Shown here: positions 1 through 5,772 of the stretch, piece after piece
Position numbering within the stretch: the stretch's first letter is position 1
Layout of the letters: the number at the start of each line of letters is the position of its first letter
Source of the DNA: Candidatus Aminicenantota bacterium
GTDB lineage: Bacteria > Acidobacteriota > Aminicenantia > Aminicenantales > UBA4085
Assembly: GCA_003154255.1 (NCBI GenBank)
Contig: PMCY01000104.1
Coordinates: 4,284-10,055, forward strand
Direction of reading: 5' to 3'
DNA length: 5,772 bases
The notes under the pieces: generated by a model
What the model saw: the letters and a program-made list of their open reading frames with translations, nothing else
What the model was told of the DNA's origin: nothing
Databases searched by the model: none
Translations under genes and position numbers: made by a program

Positions 1-10
1 GGGGGGTGAA

Positions 11-1591
11 ATGAAGCCGCGACGGACTCTCCTGCACCATTTTCTCGAACGGAGCGCCGCGGCGGGCCCGGACTCGCCGGCCGTCGTTTTTGAAAAAAGC
101 CGGACCTCTTATGCCTCCCTCAACGGCCGGGCCAATCAATTGGCCCGGGCCCTTGTGGAAGCCGGCGTCAAGCCCGGCGATCGCATCGTTCTCCTCTGTG
201 AAAATAGCCCGGATTATGTCTTTTGTTATTATGGCATCCTTAAAGCCGGTGCCATCGCCGTGTCCCTCAATACCGAATTGAAGCCGGCTGGCCTCAAGGA
301 ATTGCTCGGCGAATTGAGCCCGCGGGTTCTCATCAGCTCTTCGAAATTCGAACAAGCCCTCTCCTCCCTGGGGATCTCCTCATTCGGTGTCCGGCGCCTT
401 TTCATCCTGAATCCCCGCCTATCGTGGAGTGCCGCGGAATTGCGCGTTTCCGCATTGGCTGAGGAGCTGAGCGGCCGACCCGATCACAACCTGGCCATGA
501 AAATCGATCCGGAGGCCTGTGCGGAAATCGTCTATACCTCGGGCTCCATCGGCAAACCCAAGGGGGTGATGTTATCCCACGCCAATATCGTGGCCAATAC
601 GCTGGCCATCATCGACTCTCTGGAATTAATCCCTCAGGACGTCCAGATGGTCGTCCTCCCCTTCTTCTATGTCATGGGGAAATCATTGCTGAATACGCAT
701 ATCGCCGTCGGCGGGAGAGTCGTCATCAATAATCAATTCGCCTATACGGCGTCCGTTTTAGGGCAGATGGCCGCGGAAGGCGTGACCGGTTTCTCCGGCG
801 TGCCTTCGACGTACGCGCATTTGCTGTTCCGCTCGCCGCTGGCCCGATACCGGGACAAGCTGCCGGCTCTGCGGTATTGTTCGCAGGCCGGCGGGCATCT
901 GTCGAAATATCTCAAGCTGGAACTGCTGAAAATATTACCCCCGCAGACGCGGCTTTACATCATGTACGGCGCCACGGAGGCTTCCGCCCGCCTCACGGTT
1001 CTCCGGCCCGAATTTCTCCGGGACAAAATCGAGTCCATCGGGAAGCCCTTGTCCGGGGTGACGATCAAAATCTTGTCTGCCGCCGGCGAAACGGTGGAGC
1101 CCGGAGAAACCGGAGAACTCGTCGCCCGCGGCGATAATATTATGATCGGTTATTATAAGGATGAAGAATCGACCAAAATGGTCCTGGATCAGGACGGCTA
1201 TCATACCGGCGATATGGGGTACGCCGATGAGGAGGGCTTCCTTTATATCACCGGCCGAAAGGACAATCTGCTCAAGATCGGAGGGCACCGCGTCCATCCC
1301 CTGGAGATCGAGGACGTCCTCATGGAATCGGGCCTTGTTTACGAATGCCTCATTTTTGGAATTCCCGATCCGCTCCTAGGCCGGCGATTGGCCGGATTGA
1401 TCGTCCCCGGACAGCCCGCCCCGGATCTCCTCAACCGCATTCTGAAATATTGCGCGTCGAAATTACCCCGGTACAAGATACCGGAATCCTTGTTGCTTGT
1501 GGACGAAATTCCCAAGAATTCGAACGGAAAGCCCGATCAAAGCCGGAGCATTGAACTTTTTGCCGCCGGTTATGATCAAGGAAAAAATTGA
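11..1591 (+). CDS. AMP-forming acyl-CoA/acyl-ACP ligase (ANL superfamily)
   Basis: This 526-residue protein has the full length and the ordered core motifs of an acyl-adenylating ligase. They are the phosphate-binding loop at 175-185 (YTSGSIGKPKG), YGATE at 319-323, YHTGD at 397-401 (ribose-binding Asp401), the hinge and swivel region GRKDNLLKIGG at 415-425 followed by HPLEIE, and the C-terminal PKNSNGK at 501-507, whose Lys507 is the expected adenylation lysine. Such enzymes convert a carboxylic acid plus ATP to an acyl-AMP and then to a thioester on CoA or a carrier protein. The protein has no signal peptide or membrane segment, so it should be cytosolic. An ACP gene lies three genes downstream in the same run, so loading of that ACP is the natural inference. 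The acid substrate cannot be read from the sequence. ATG 11 is chosen because the usual N-terminal ligase region (LHHFLERSA, then the SYASLN region) begins directly after it and a G-rich stretch at 1-9 can serve as ribosome binding site. The loop reads SGSIG where most relatives have SGTTG or SGSTG. Confidence 0.93.
   Translation: MKPRRTLLHHFLERSAAAGPDSPAVVFEKSRTSYASLNGRANQLARALVEAGVKPGDRIVLLCENSPDYVFCYYGILKAGAIAVSLNTELKPAGLKELLGELSPRVLISSSKFEQALSSLGISSFGVRRLFILNPRLSWSAAELRVSALAEELSGRPDHNLAMKIDPEACAEIVYTSGSIGKPKGVMLSHANIVANTLAIIDSLELIPQDVQMVVLPFFYVMGKSLLNTHIAVGGRVVINNQFAYTASVLGQMAAEGVTGFSGVPSTYAHLLFRSPLARYRDKLPALRYCSQAGGHLSKYLKLELLKILPPQTRLYIMYGATEASARLTVLRPEFLRDKIESIGKPLSGVTIKILSAAGETVEPGETGELVARGDNIMIGYYKDEESTKMVLDQDGYHTGDMGYADEEGFLYITGRKDNLLKIGGHRVHPLEIEDVLMESGLVYECLIFGIPDPLLGRRLAGLIVPGQPAPDLLNRILKYCASKLPRYKIPESLLLVDEIPKNSNGKPDQSRSIELFAAGYDQGKN
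1578..1582 (+). promoter_or_regulatory. Ribosome binding site for the hexapeptide acyltransferase gene
   Basis: AAGGA lies inside the last codons of the ligase gene. It is 5 nt before TTG 1588 and 11 nt before ATG 1594, so it leaves two possible starts. TTG 1588 would give a 4-nt TTGA overlap with the ligase stop codon; ATG 1594 would leave a 2-nt gap. Either way, translation is probably coupled to the upstream gene. Confidence 0.5.
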
Positions 1592-1593
1592 GC

Positions 1594-2508
1594 ATGTTCA
1601 AGAAATTCGTGTCCCTCCTCTGTGTCATTCTTCCTTCGGCCCCGACCCGCTTTCTCTATCGACTGTGCGGGCGGCGCATCGGCAAAAATGCGCGCCTTCC
1701 GGCTTTATCCTATATTCATGCCGACGAAATGAGCCTCGGCAACGACGTGGATATCCGAAGATTTGTTTTCATCAGAGTTCATCGATTGTCCGTCGGCGCC
1801 AATTCGATCATCAGCTATGGGACTCAAATCAAAGGTCCGGCTTCATTCACCTGTAAGGACAATTCCTATTTGGGGATTCATTGCATTTTTCATTGCCTGG
1901 AAGACGTCTCCTTGGGCTTTTATTCCGGTTTGGGGCCGCGCTGCACCGTCTATACCCACGGCTCATTTCTGCCCGTCACGATGGGATATCCGGCCAAGTT
2001 CGCGCCCGTGGTCATCGAAGACTTTGTTTGGATCGCCATGGAAGTCGCGATTATGCCCGGCGCCCATATCGAGTCCAATTGCATCATCAATCCGGGAGTG
2101 GTCATCTCCGCGCGCGTCAAATCCAACAGCCTGATCCAGCAGAATCCGAACCAATACGCCATCCAGGATCTGAGCCGCCTGCAGAGGATTTCGAAAAAGA
2201 GCCCCCGTTTTTACCACCACAAAATGATTACCGCGTTTCTGGAGGCGCAGGCGCTGGCGTTCCAAAATGAACAGGATTCCGCAACGTTCGTCCTCTCCGA
2301 CCGGAGCCGTTTCATCTCTTATCCGGAGACCAATTGCATCGAATATCAGGTGAATCCTAAAAAGAAAATCCGCTATGATTTGGAGCATTTCAGCGTCGAT
2401 CCAAGCCGGAATGCCAGGCATAGGGAATTTCTCTCCTTTATCCGGCTGCGATTCGGCGTCACGCTGCGGACGCGCTATCGGTCCTCATCGCCGGATATCC
2501 CGGGATGA
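1594..2508 (+). CDS. Left-handed beta-helix (hexapeptide) acyltransferase with C-terminal extension
   Basis: The 304-residue product (306 if translation starts at TTG 1588) carries degenerate hexapeptide repeats over about residues 29-180, with IGKNAR, LGNDVDI, VGANSII, LGFYSGL, IEDFVWI and IESNCII as recognisable rungs. Residues 116-125 (RCTVYTHGSF) hold His122, which sits where xenobiotic- and sugar-acetyltransferases of this fold have their catalytic histidine ahead of the final coils. The family moves acetyl or other acyl groups from CoA or ACP to sugars or amines and works as a trimer. After the helix, from about 185 to 304, there is a roughly 120-residue extension rich in charged and aromatic residues that I do not recognise; ordinary relatives end soon after the helix. 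The last coils read WIAMEVAIMPG rather than the usual WIGxxxxIxxG, so one glycine is replaced by alanine. A short hydrophobic patch near the N-terminus (VSLLCVILP) is too short and too Pro/Arg-bounded to call a membrane anchor confidently. ATG 1594 is preferred over TTG 1588 on codon grounds only. The substrate is unknown. Confidence 0.85.
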   Translation: MFKKFVSLLCVILPSAPTRFLYRLCGRRIGKNARLPALSYIHADEMSLGNDVDIRRFVFIRVHRLSVGANSIISYGTQIKGPASFTCKDNSYLGIHCIFHCLEDVSLGFYSGLGPRCTVYTHGSFLPVTMGYPAKFAPVVIEDFVWIAMEVAIMPGAHIESNCIINPGVVISARVKSNSLIQQNPNQYAIQDLSRLQRISKKSPRFYHHKMITAFLEAQALAFQNEQDSATFVLSDRSRFISYPETNCIEYQVNPKKKIRYDLEHFSVDPSRNARHREFLSFIRLRFGVTLRTRYRSSSPDIPG

Positions 2509-2963
2509 AACGCGGGGGATCAATGGACATGGTCATTGACCATATCGGCATCGTCGTCAGACGGCTGGAAGAAGGCCTGGAGCAATGGACGTCGCTCTTC
2601 GGCTATACGCCCCTGACGGAACAAATCACCAATACGCGCCAGAAGGTTCGGGTGATTTTCCTGCACAAGCGGAACTCCTGCCTGATCAAGCTCGTTGAAC
2701 CCACGGATGACCAATCGCCCGTCTATAAATTCGCGCTGAAGGGAGGCGGCCTCCACCATATTTGCTTTCGATGTGACGACGTCTCGGCCGGCGTTGAACG
2801 GTTCCGGGAAAAAGGTTACCATATTCTTTCGGAGCCGCTGCCGGGAGAGGCCTTCGGGAACGAAAAAATAGCCTTTTTTTACGCCCGACAAGGCCTGAAC
2901 ATCGAATTGATCGACACCGAAAAGAAGTCCGGCCGCCGGGATCTCCAAGAGGGAAGGCCCTGA
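2505..2963 (+). CDS. VOC-fold protein, methylmalonyl-CoA epimerase-like
   Basis: The 152-residue protein has the paired beta-alpha-beta-beta-beta modules of the vicinal-oxygen-chelate fold, close in length and pattern to methylmalonyl-CoA epimerase. The three metal ligands I expect are present: His13 in IDHIGIVV, His85 in GLHHICF and Glu134 in NIELID (numbering from ATG 2505). Epimerase-like features include the SPVYKF segment at 71-76 and the GNEKIAFFYA stretch before the last strand. Epimerases of this family invert the alpha carbon of a branched acyl thioester, so an ACP- or CoA-bound acyl group is a reasonable substrate here, but isomerase, lyase or dioxygenase chemistry is also found in the fold. 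ATG 2505 overlaps the preceding stop codon as ATGA, consistent with coupled translation, but has little Shine-Dalgarno match. ATG 2523 and ATG 2529 are in-frame alternatives. The latter lies 9 nt after a GGGGGA at 2514-2519 and would begin MVIDHIG, like many relatives. The true start is therefore uncertain by up to eight residues. Confidence 0.85.
   Translation: MKRGGSMDMVIDHIGIVVRRLEEGLEQWTSLFGYTPLTEQITNTRQKVRVIFLHKRNSCLIKLVEPTDDQSPVYKFALKGGGLHHICFRCDDVSAGVERFREKGYHILSEPLPGEAFGNEKIAFFYARQGLNIELIDTEKKSGRRDLQEGRP
2514..2519 (+). promoter_or_regulatory. Possible ribosome binding site for the VOC gene
   Basis: GGGGGA lies 3 nt before ATG 2523 and 9 nt before ATG 2529. If used, it moves the start of the VOC protein downstream of the ATGA overlap codon at 2505. 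The match to the consensus is only partial, so the start remains open. Confidence 0.35.
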
Positions 2964-3020
2964 CAGGCGCGGGTCGGGGTGAACCTCCGCGGCTTGAATC
3001 GCCAGGGGCAGTGTTTCGGC

Positions 3021-3025
3021 AAGGA
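3021..3025 (+). promoter_or_regulatory. Ribosome binding site that decides the ACP start
   Basis: AAGGA ends 8 nt before ATG 3034, an ideal distance. The other in-frame ATG at 3025 overlaps the last base of this motif and has no comparable site at a usable distance, so 3034 is the better start for the acyl carrier protein. Confidence 0.65.
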
Positions 3026-3033
3026 TGACCAGG

Positions 3034-3279
3034 ATGGACGATTTCGAAACTGAGATTCGGCAATTCTTGGTGGACAACTTTCTTTTTGGTGAAGAAAAGC
3101 TTTTGCACGCCGACGAATCCCTTATGGATGCGGGCCTGCTCGACTCGACCGGCGTCCTGGAGCTGATTTCGCATATCGAGGCGCGCTACCGGATCAAAGT
3201 CGATGATACTGAGCTGATCCCCGAAAATTTGGATACCATCTCGAATATCGGCGCCTTCCTGAAAAAAAAGATCTCTTGA
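3034..3279 (+). CDS. Free-standing acyl carrier protein
   Basis: This small acidic protein of 81 residues (84 if ATG 3025 were used) has the four-helix carrier-protein pattern. Helix I covers about residues 2-17. The phosphopantetheine motif GLLDSTGVLEL at 34-44 carries the acceptor Ser38, and helices II-IV run through HIEARYRIKV, the PENLDTI loop and IGAFLKKKIS. After 4'-phosphopantetheinylation by a separate transferase, not in this window, it would carry acyl groups as thioesters in the cytosol. DSTG replaces the DSL of fatty-acid-synthesis ACP; the LLDSTGVLEL form is typical of stand-alone carriers that partner a dedicated ligase in secondary or envelope pathways. It sits 70 nt after the VOC gene and 6 nt before the amidotransferase gene. 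The obvious loader is the ligase at 11-1591, and both the amidotransferase and the acyltransferase could act on its cargo. Those partnerships are inferred from position only. Confidence 0.93.
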   Translation: MDDFETEIRQFLVDNFLFGEEKLLHADESLMDAGLLDSTGVLELISHIEARYRIKVDDTELIPENLDTISNIGAFLKKKIS

Positions 3280-3285
3280 CGCAAA

Positions 3286-5265
3286 ATGTGCGGGATCGCC
3301 GGCATCTTTGACACTCACGGGAAAAACCGTATCTCCGATTCCCCTCTGAGGCCCATGATCGGCGCTCTGCATCACCGCGGGCCCGATCAAAAAGGGATCT
3401 ATTTGGATGACGCCGTCGGCCTGGGGCAGGCCCGATTGAGCATCATCGATCTTGCCAGCGGCGGCCAGCCCATTCACAACGAGGACCGGACGGTCTGGAT
3501 CGTCTTGAATGGGGAAATCTACAACTACCGGGAATTGCGGGCCTCCCTGGAGGCCCGCGGCCACCGTTTCTATACCCAGACGGATACGGAAGTCATCGTT
3601 CATGATTACGAAGAGAAAGGCCTGGATTGCGTCCATGATTTCAACGGCCAATTCGCCTTCGCCGTCTGGGACCAGGTGCAACGCCGGCTTTTTTTGGCCA
3701 GGGATTATTTCGGGATCTGCCCCCTGTTTTATTCCGAACATGACGGCCATTTCCTCTTCGCCTCCGAGATCAAGTCTCTGATCGCCTCCAAGCTCTTGCC
3801 GGGACCGGCTCTGGAGCCCCGCGCCCTGGATCAGATTTTTACGTTTTGGACGACCCTTCCGGGGGCCACCGTCTTCAAAAATATTTACGAACTCAAACCC
3901 GGCCACACTCTGACCGTCACCTCCCAAAGCCGGCGTCTGAGCCGCTATTGGGACATCCCTTATCATTCCCCGGATTCCTATTTCCCGGATGATCCCCGGC
4001 GCATCAGCGAGCAGCTCCTGGCCCTGCTCCTGGACGCCGTGAAATTGCGGCTGCGGGCCGATGTGCCCGTCGGATCCTATTTGAGCGGAGGGCTGGATTC
4101 ATCGGGAATCACCGCCTTGATCGCCCGCCATTTCCAGCCCCAGGTGCGCACTTTCGGGATTCGATTTCAGGAGGCTGATTTCGACGAGGGCGTCTTTCAA
4201 AATGAGATGGTCGCCCATCTCGGGGTCCGCCATCACGAATTGATGGCTTCCAACGCCCAGATCGGGGACGCCTTTCAGGATGTGGTCTGGCATTGCGAAA
4301 AGCCCATCCTGCGGACCGCCCCGGTGCCGATGTTCCTGCTCTCCCGCTTCGTCCGGCGGCAGGGGATCAAGGTCGTCTGCACGGGAGAAGGGGCGGATGA
4401 GGTTTTCGGCGGGTATGATATATTCCGCGAGGCTTTGGTGCGGCGCTTCATCCGGCGCCGGCCCGATTCCGCCTGGCGGCCGCTGCTGCTGGATCATCTT
4501 TATCCCCAGATATTCAAGTCCGACCGGGAAAAAACGGCCCTGCGCGGATTTCTGCTCCGCGACTCGACCAACGTTCAAGACCCGTTTTTTTCCCATGTCG
4601 TGCGCTGGGCCAACACGGCCCGCCTCAAGCAATTGTTTTCCAAAGATCTCCAAAGCGCCCTGGGCGACTATTCGGCCCTCCACGAACTCCGCGGAATCCT
4701 GCCCCCTGACTTTCCGCGGAGGGATCTGCTCTCCAAAGCCCAATATCTGGAAGATGCGATTTTTTTAAGCGGGTACCTGTTGTCCTCCCAGGGAGACCGG
4801 ATGGCCATGGCCCACTCCGTGGAAATCCGGCCGCCCTATTTGGACCACCGCATCGCCGATTTCGCCGCCCGCATTTCTCCCTGCTGGAAGATCCTCGGCC
4901 TCGACGAAAAGCATATCCTGAAAAAGACGTTCCGCCCCCTGCTGCCCGAATCCGTTACGAAACGGACCAAGCACCCTTACCGGGCGCCGATCCAACAGGC
5001 CTTCGGCACCCTCTTCTCGGCGGACTCTTTTCGCGACCTGTTTTCGGAGAAGAGAACCCGGGAGATCGGGCTTTTCGACCCGGTCAAGACGTCCAATCTC
5101 TTGCACAAGCTGGCCTGCGGTTCGAGCGCCAGCGAGACCGAAGGAATGGCCCTGGCCGGATTGGCCTCGACCCATATTTTGCATTCTCAATATATCGAGG
5201 ATTTCCGGTTGGCGGCGCCTCCCGTGGAGAAATGGGATATTTATTTCGACCAAAGAACCGGCTGA
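3286..5265 (+). CDS. Asparagine synthase-type glutamine amidotransferase (AsnB family)
   Basis: The 659-residue protein has two intact domains. The N-terminal class II glutaminase begins MCGIAGIF, so Cys2 becomes the nucleophile after Met removal and the start is fixed. HHRGPD at 29-34, Arg50 in QARLSI, LNGEIYN at 74-80 and Asp100 in TDTEV complete the glutamine site. The C-terminal ATP-pyrophosphatase domain has the PP-loop SGGLDSS at 267-273, the CEKPILRTAPVPMF segment at 337-350, GEGADEVFGGY at 367-377 and DRMAMAHSVEIRPPYLDH at 504-521. It should hydrolyse glutamine, channel ammonia and amidate an adenylated carboxylate. It is longer than housekeeping AsnB (about 550 residues), and the RTAPVPMF and LLSSQGDRMAMAHSVE context resembles paralogues in natural-product and exopolysaccharide loci. 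The acceptor is therefore likely not free aspartate; it could be an ACP-linked or sugar carboxylate. There is no clear Shine-Dalgarno in the 6-nt gap after the ACP gene, suggesting translational coupling. Plain asparagine synthesis cannot be excluded. Confidence 0.93.
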   Translation: MCGIAGIFDTHGKNRISDSPLRPMIGALHHRGPDQKGIYLDDAVGLGQARLSIIDLASGGQPIHNEDRTVWIVLNGEIYNYRELRASLEARGHRFYTQTDTEVIVHDYEEKGLDCVHDFNGQFAFAVWDQVQRRLFLARDYFGICPLFYSEHDGHFLFASEIKSLIASKLLPGPALEPRALDQIFTFWTTLPGATVFKNIYELKPGHTLTVTSQSRRLSRYWDIPYHSPDSYFPDDPRRISEQLLALLLDAVKLRLRADVPVGSYLSGGLDSSGITALIARHFQPQVRTFGIRFQEADFDEGVFQNEMVAHLGVRHHELMASNAQIGDAFQDVVWHCEKPILRTAPVPMFLLSRFVRRQGIKVVCTGEGADEVFGGYDIFREALVRRFIRRRPDSAWRPLLLDHLYPQIFKSDREKTALRGFLLRDSTNVQDPFFSHVVRWANTARLKQLFSKDLQSALGDYSALHELRGILPPDFPRRDLLSKAQYLEDAIFLSGYLLSSQGDRMAMAHSVEIRPPYLDHRIADFAARISPCWKILGLDEKHILKKTFRPLLPESVTKRTKHPYRAPIQQAFGTLFSADSFRDLFSEKRTREIGLFDPVKTSNLLHKLACGSSASETEGMALAGLASTHILHSQYIEDFRLAAPPVEKWDIYFDQRTG

Positions 5266-5282
5266 AAAATCTATTTTTTAAC

Positions 5283-5287
5283 GGAGG
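5283..5287 (+). promoter_or_regulatory. Ribosome binding site of the NadE-type gene
   Basis: GGAGG lies 5 nt before ATG 5293, the strongest Shine-Dalgarno in the window. It supports the first of two nearby in-frame ATGs (5293 rather than 5299) and independent initiation of this gene within the operon. Confidence 0.7.
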
Positions 5288-5292
5288 CCGTC

Positions 5293-5772
5293 ATGATCAT
5301 GAAGGTTCCCTTTTCAGCGGAGGTTCTGAAGCTGGATGGCCGGCTCGAAATCGAACGCATCACGATGGCCCTGAGGGACGCGCTGACCGGGAAGCTCCAC
5401 AAACGCGGATTGGTCTTGGGCATTTCCGGGGGGATCGACAGCAGCGTCACCGCCGCGCTGTGCGTTCAGGCCGTCGGGAAAGACCGGGTTCTGGGCCTGC
5501 AGATGCCCGAGCGCGACTCGGCCGAGGACACCCTGGGCCTCAGCACGTTGATCGCCGACCATCTGGGAATTCCGAGGATCTTTTCGGACATCTCGCCCAT
5601 CCTCGAAGCCAGCGGCGGCTACGCCAAATACGAGGAGGCGGTCCGTTCCGTCATTCCCGAATACGGCCCCGGATGGAAATCGAAGATCGTCCTGCCCGGC
5701 CTTGACCGGGAGAGGGCCTATCCGCTGTTTTCGATCGTGGCTGCCGCGCCCGACGGCGCGCTGATCAAAAAA
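5293..5772 (+). CDS. nadE: NAD+ synthase-type PP-loop amidating enzyme, N-terminal part (runs off the window)
   Basis: An open frame of exactly 160 codons runs from ATG 5293 to the last base with no stop, so the 3' end lies outside the window. The PP-loop SGGIDSS is at residues 45-51, preceded by the RGLVLGI strand. LGLQMPERDSAEDT at 67-80 matches the MPERDS segment that follows the second strand in NAD synthases, and HLGIP at 90-94 follows. NadE makes NAD+ from deamido-NAD+, ATP and ammonia by way of an adenylated intermediate. The protein starts directly with the synthase domain, so the nitrilase-type glutaminase of long, glutamine-dependent NadE is not at its N-terminus; it should use free ammonia or borrow it. 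Residues 108-135 (GGYAKYEEAV through YGPGWKSKIVLP) are a segment I associate with NadE-like proteins encoded in biosynthetic loci rather than with the short E. coli enzyme. It lies 27 nt after the amidotransferase gene. It could be genuine NAD synthase or a paralogue that amidates another carboxylate; the C-terminal half would decide. Confidence 0.82.
   Translation, partial: MIMKVPFSAEVLKLDGRLEIERITMALRDALTGKLHKRGLVLGISGGIDSSVTAALCVQAVGKDRVLGLQMPERDSAEDTLGLSTLIADHLGIPRIFSDISPILEASGGYAKYEEAVRSVIPEYGPGWKSKIVLPGLDRERAYPLFSIVAAAPDGALIKK

Noticed and set aside
1..10. TGA at 7-9 as the possible stop codon of an upstream gene of the same operon.
   Set aside because: Only six bases precede it, so no reading frame can be judged.
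2964..3033. The 70-nt gap between the VOC and ACP genes, examined for a hairpin or promoter.
   Set aside because: CGCGG (2968-2972) and CCGCG (2986-2990) could form a 5-bp stem, but there is no T-run after it and no convincing -35/-10 pair. Only the ribosome binding site at 3021-3025 is supported.
2686..3966. A 426-codon open frame on the minus strand spanning the VOC, ACP and amidotransferase genes.
   Set aside because: It lies opposite three genes with clear family motifs, shows no recognisable domain and is rich in the Gly, Asp, Arg and Gln expected from reading G+C-rich codons backwards. Its length is explained by codon bias.
4099..5253. Two minus-strand open frames (4099-4743 and 4765-5253) inside the amidotransferase gene.
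   Set aside because: They have no family features and mirror the well-supported plus-strand PP-loop domain.
5265..5279. An A-run followed by a T-run after the amidotransferase stop, considered as a terminator.
   Set aside because: The arms pair only as A-T with a 2-nt loop and no G+C stem, and a strong ribosome binding site follows immediately, so transcription probably continues into the next gene.
5232..5705. A plus-strand 157-codon frame crossing the end of the amidotransferase gene and the NadE-type gene.
   Set aside because: It is out of frame with the SGGIDSS-bearing reading frame from 5293, has no good ribosome binding site, and its arginine- and glycine-rich translation looks like a frame shadow.

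Overview
The window is a compact, same-strand (+) gene run from an unidentified bacterium of moderately high G+C (high-50s percent by eye). It holds six protein-coding genes with almost no intergenic DNA. I see no rRNA, tRNA, CRISPR array, insertion sequence, obvious promoter or rho-independent terminator. The taxonomy cannot be fixed from this sequence. Gene style and content would fit a Gram-negative or environmental lineage such as Deltaproteobacteria, Acidobacteria or Aminicenantes, but that is only an impression.

Layout, left to right: (1) 11-1591, an AMP-forming acyl-CoA/acyl-ACP ligase of the ANL superfamily; (2) 1594-2508 (possibly from TTG 1588), a left-handed beta-helix (hexapeptide) acyltransferase with an unusual C-terminal extension; (3) 2505-2963, a VOC-fold protein resembling methylmalonyl-CoA epimerase; (4) 3034-3279, a free-standing acyl carrier protein with a DSTG phosphopantetheine site; (5) 3286-5265, a glutamine-hydrolysing asparagine-synthase-type amidotransferase with both domains intact; (6) 5293 to the window edge, the first 160 codons of an NAD+-synthase-type PP-loop enzyme, truncated by the window and not by mutation. 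The junctions are 2 nt (or a 4-nt overlap), a 4-nt overlap, 70 nt (or less, depending on the ACP start), 6 nt and 27 nt, which is typical of one operon. No ends of the operon are visible.

Read together, the genes look like a small carrier-protein-based biosynthetic cassette. The ligase could activate a carboxylic acid with ATP and load it onto the 4'-phosphopantetheine arm of the ACP. The VOC protein could epimerise or otherwise modify a thioester-bound acyl group, and the hexapeptide protein could transfer an acyl group to a sugar or amine. The AsnB-type and NadE-type enzymes could each make an amide by way of an acyl-adenylate. The combination of ligase, ACP and AsnB-like amidotransferase recalls sets found near exopolysaccharide/exosortase loci and in small natural-product clusters. 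No glycosyltransferase, exosortase, PKS or NRPS module is in the window, so the product is unknown. Individual family assignments are strong; the joint pathway is inference.
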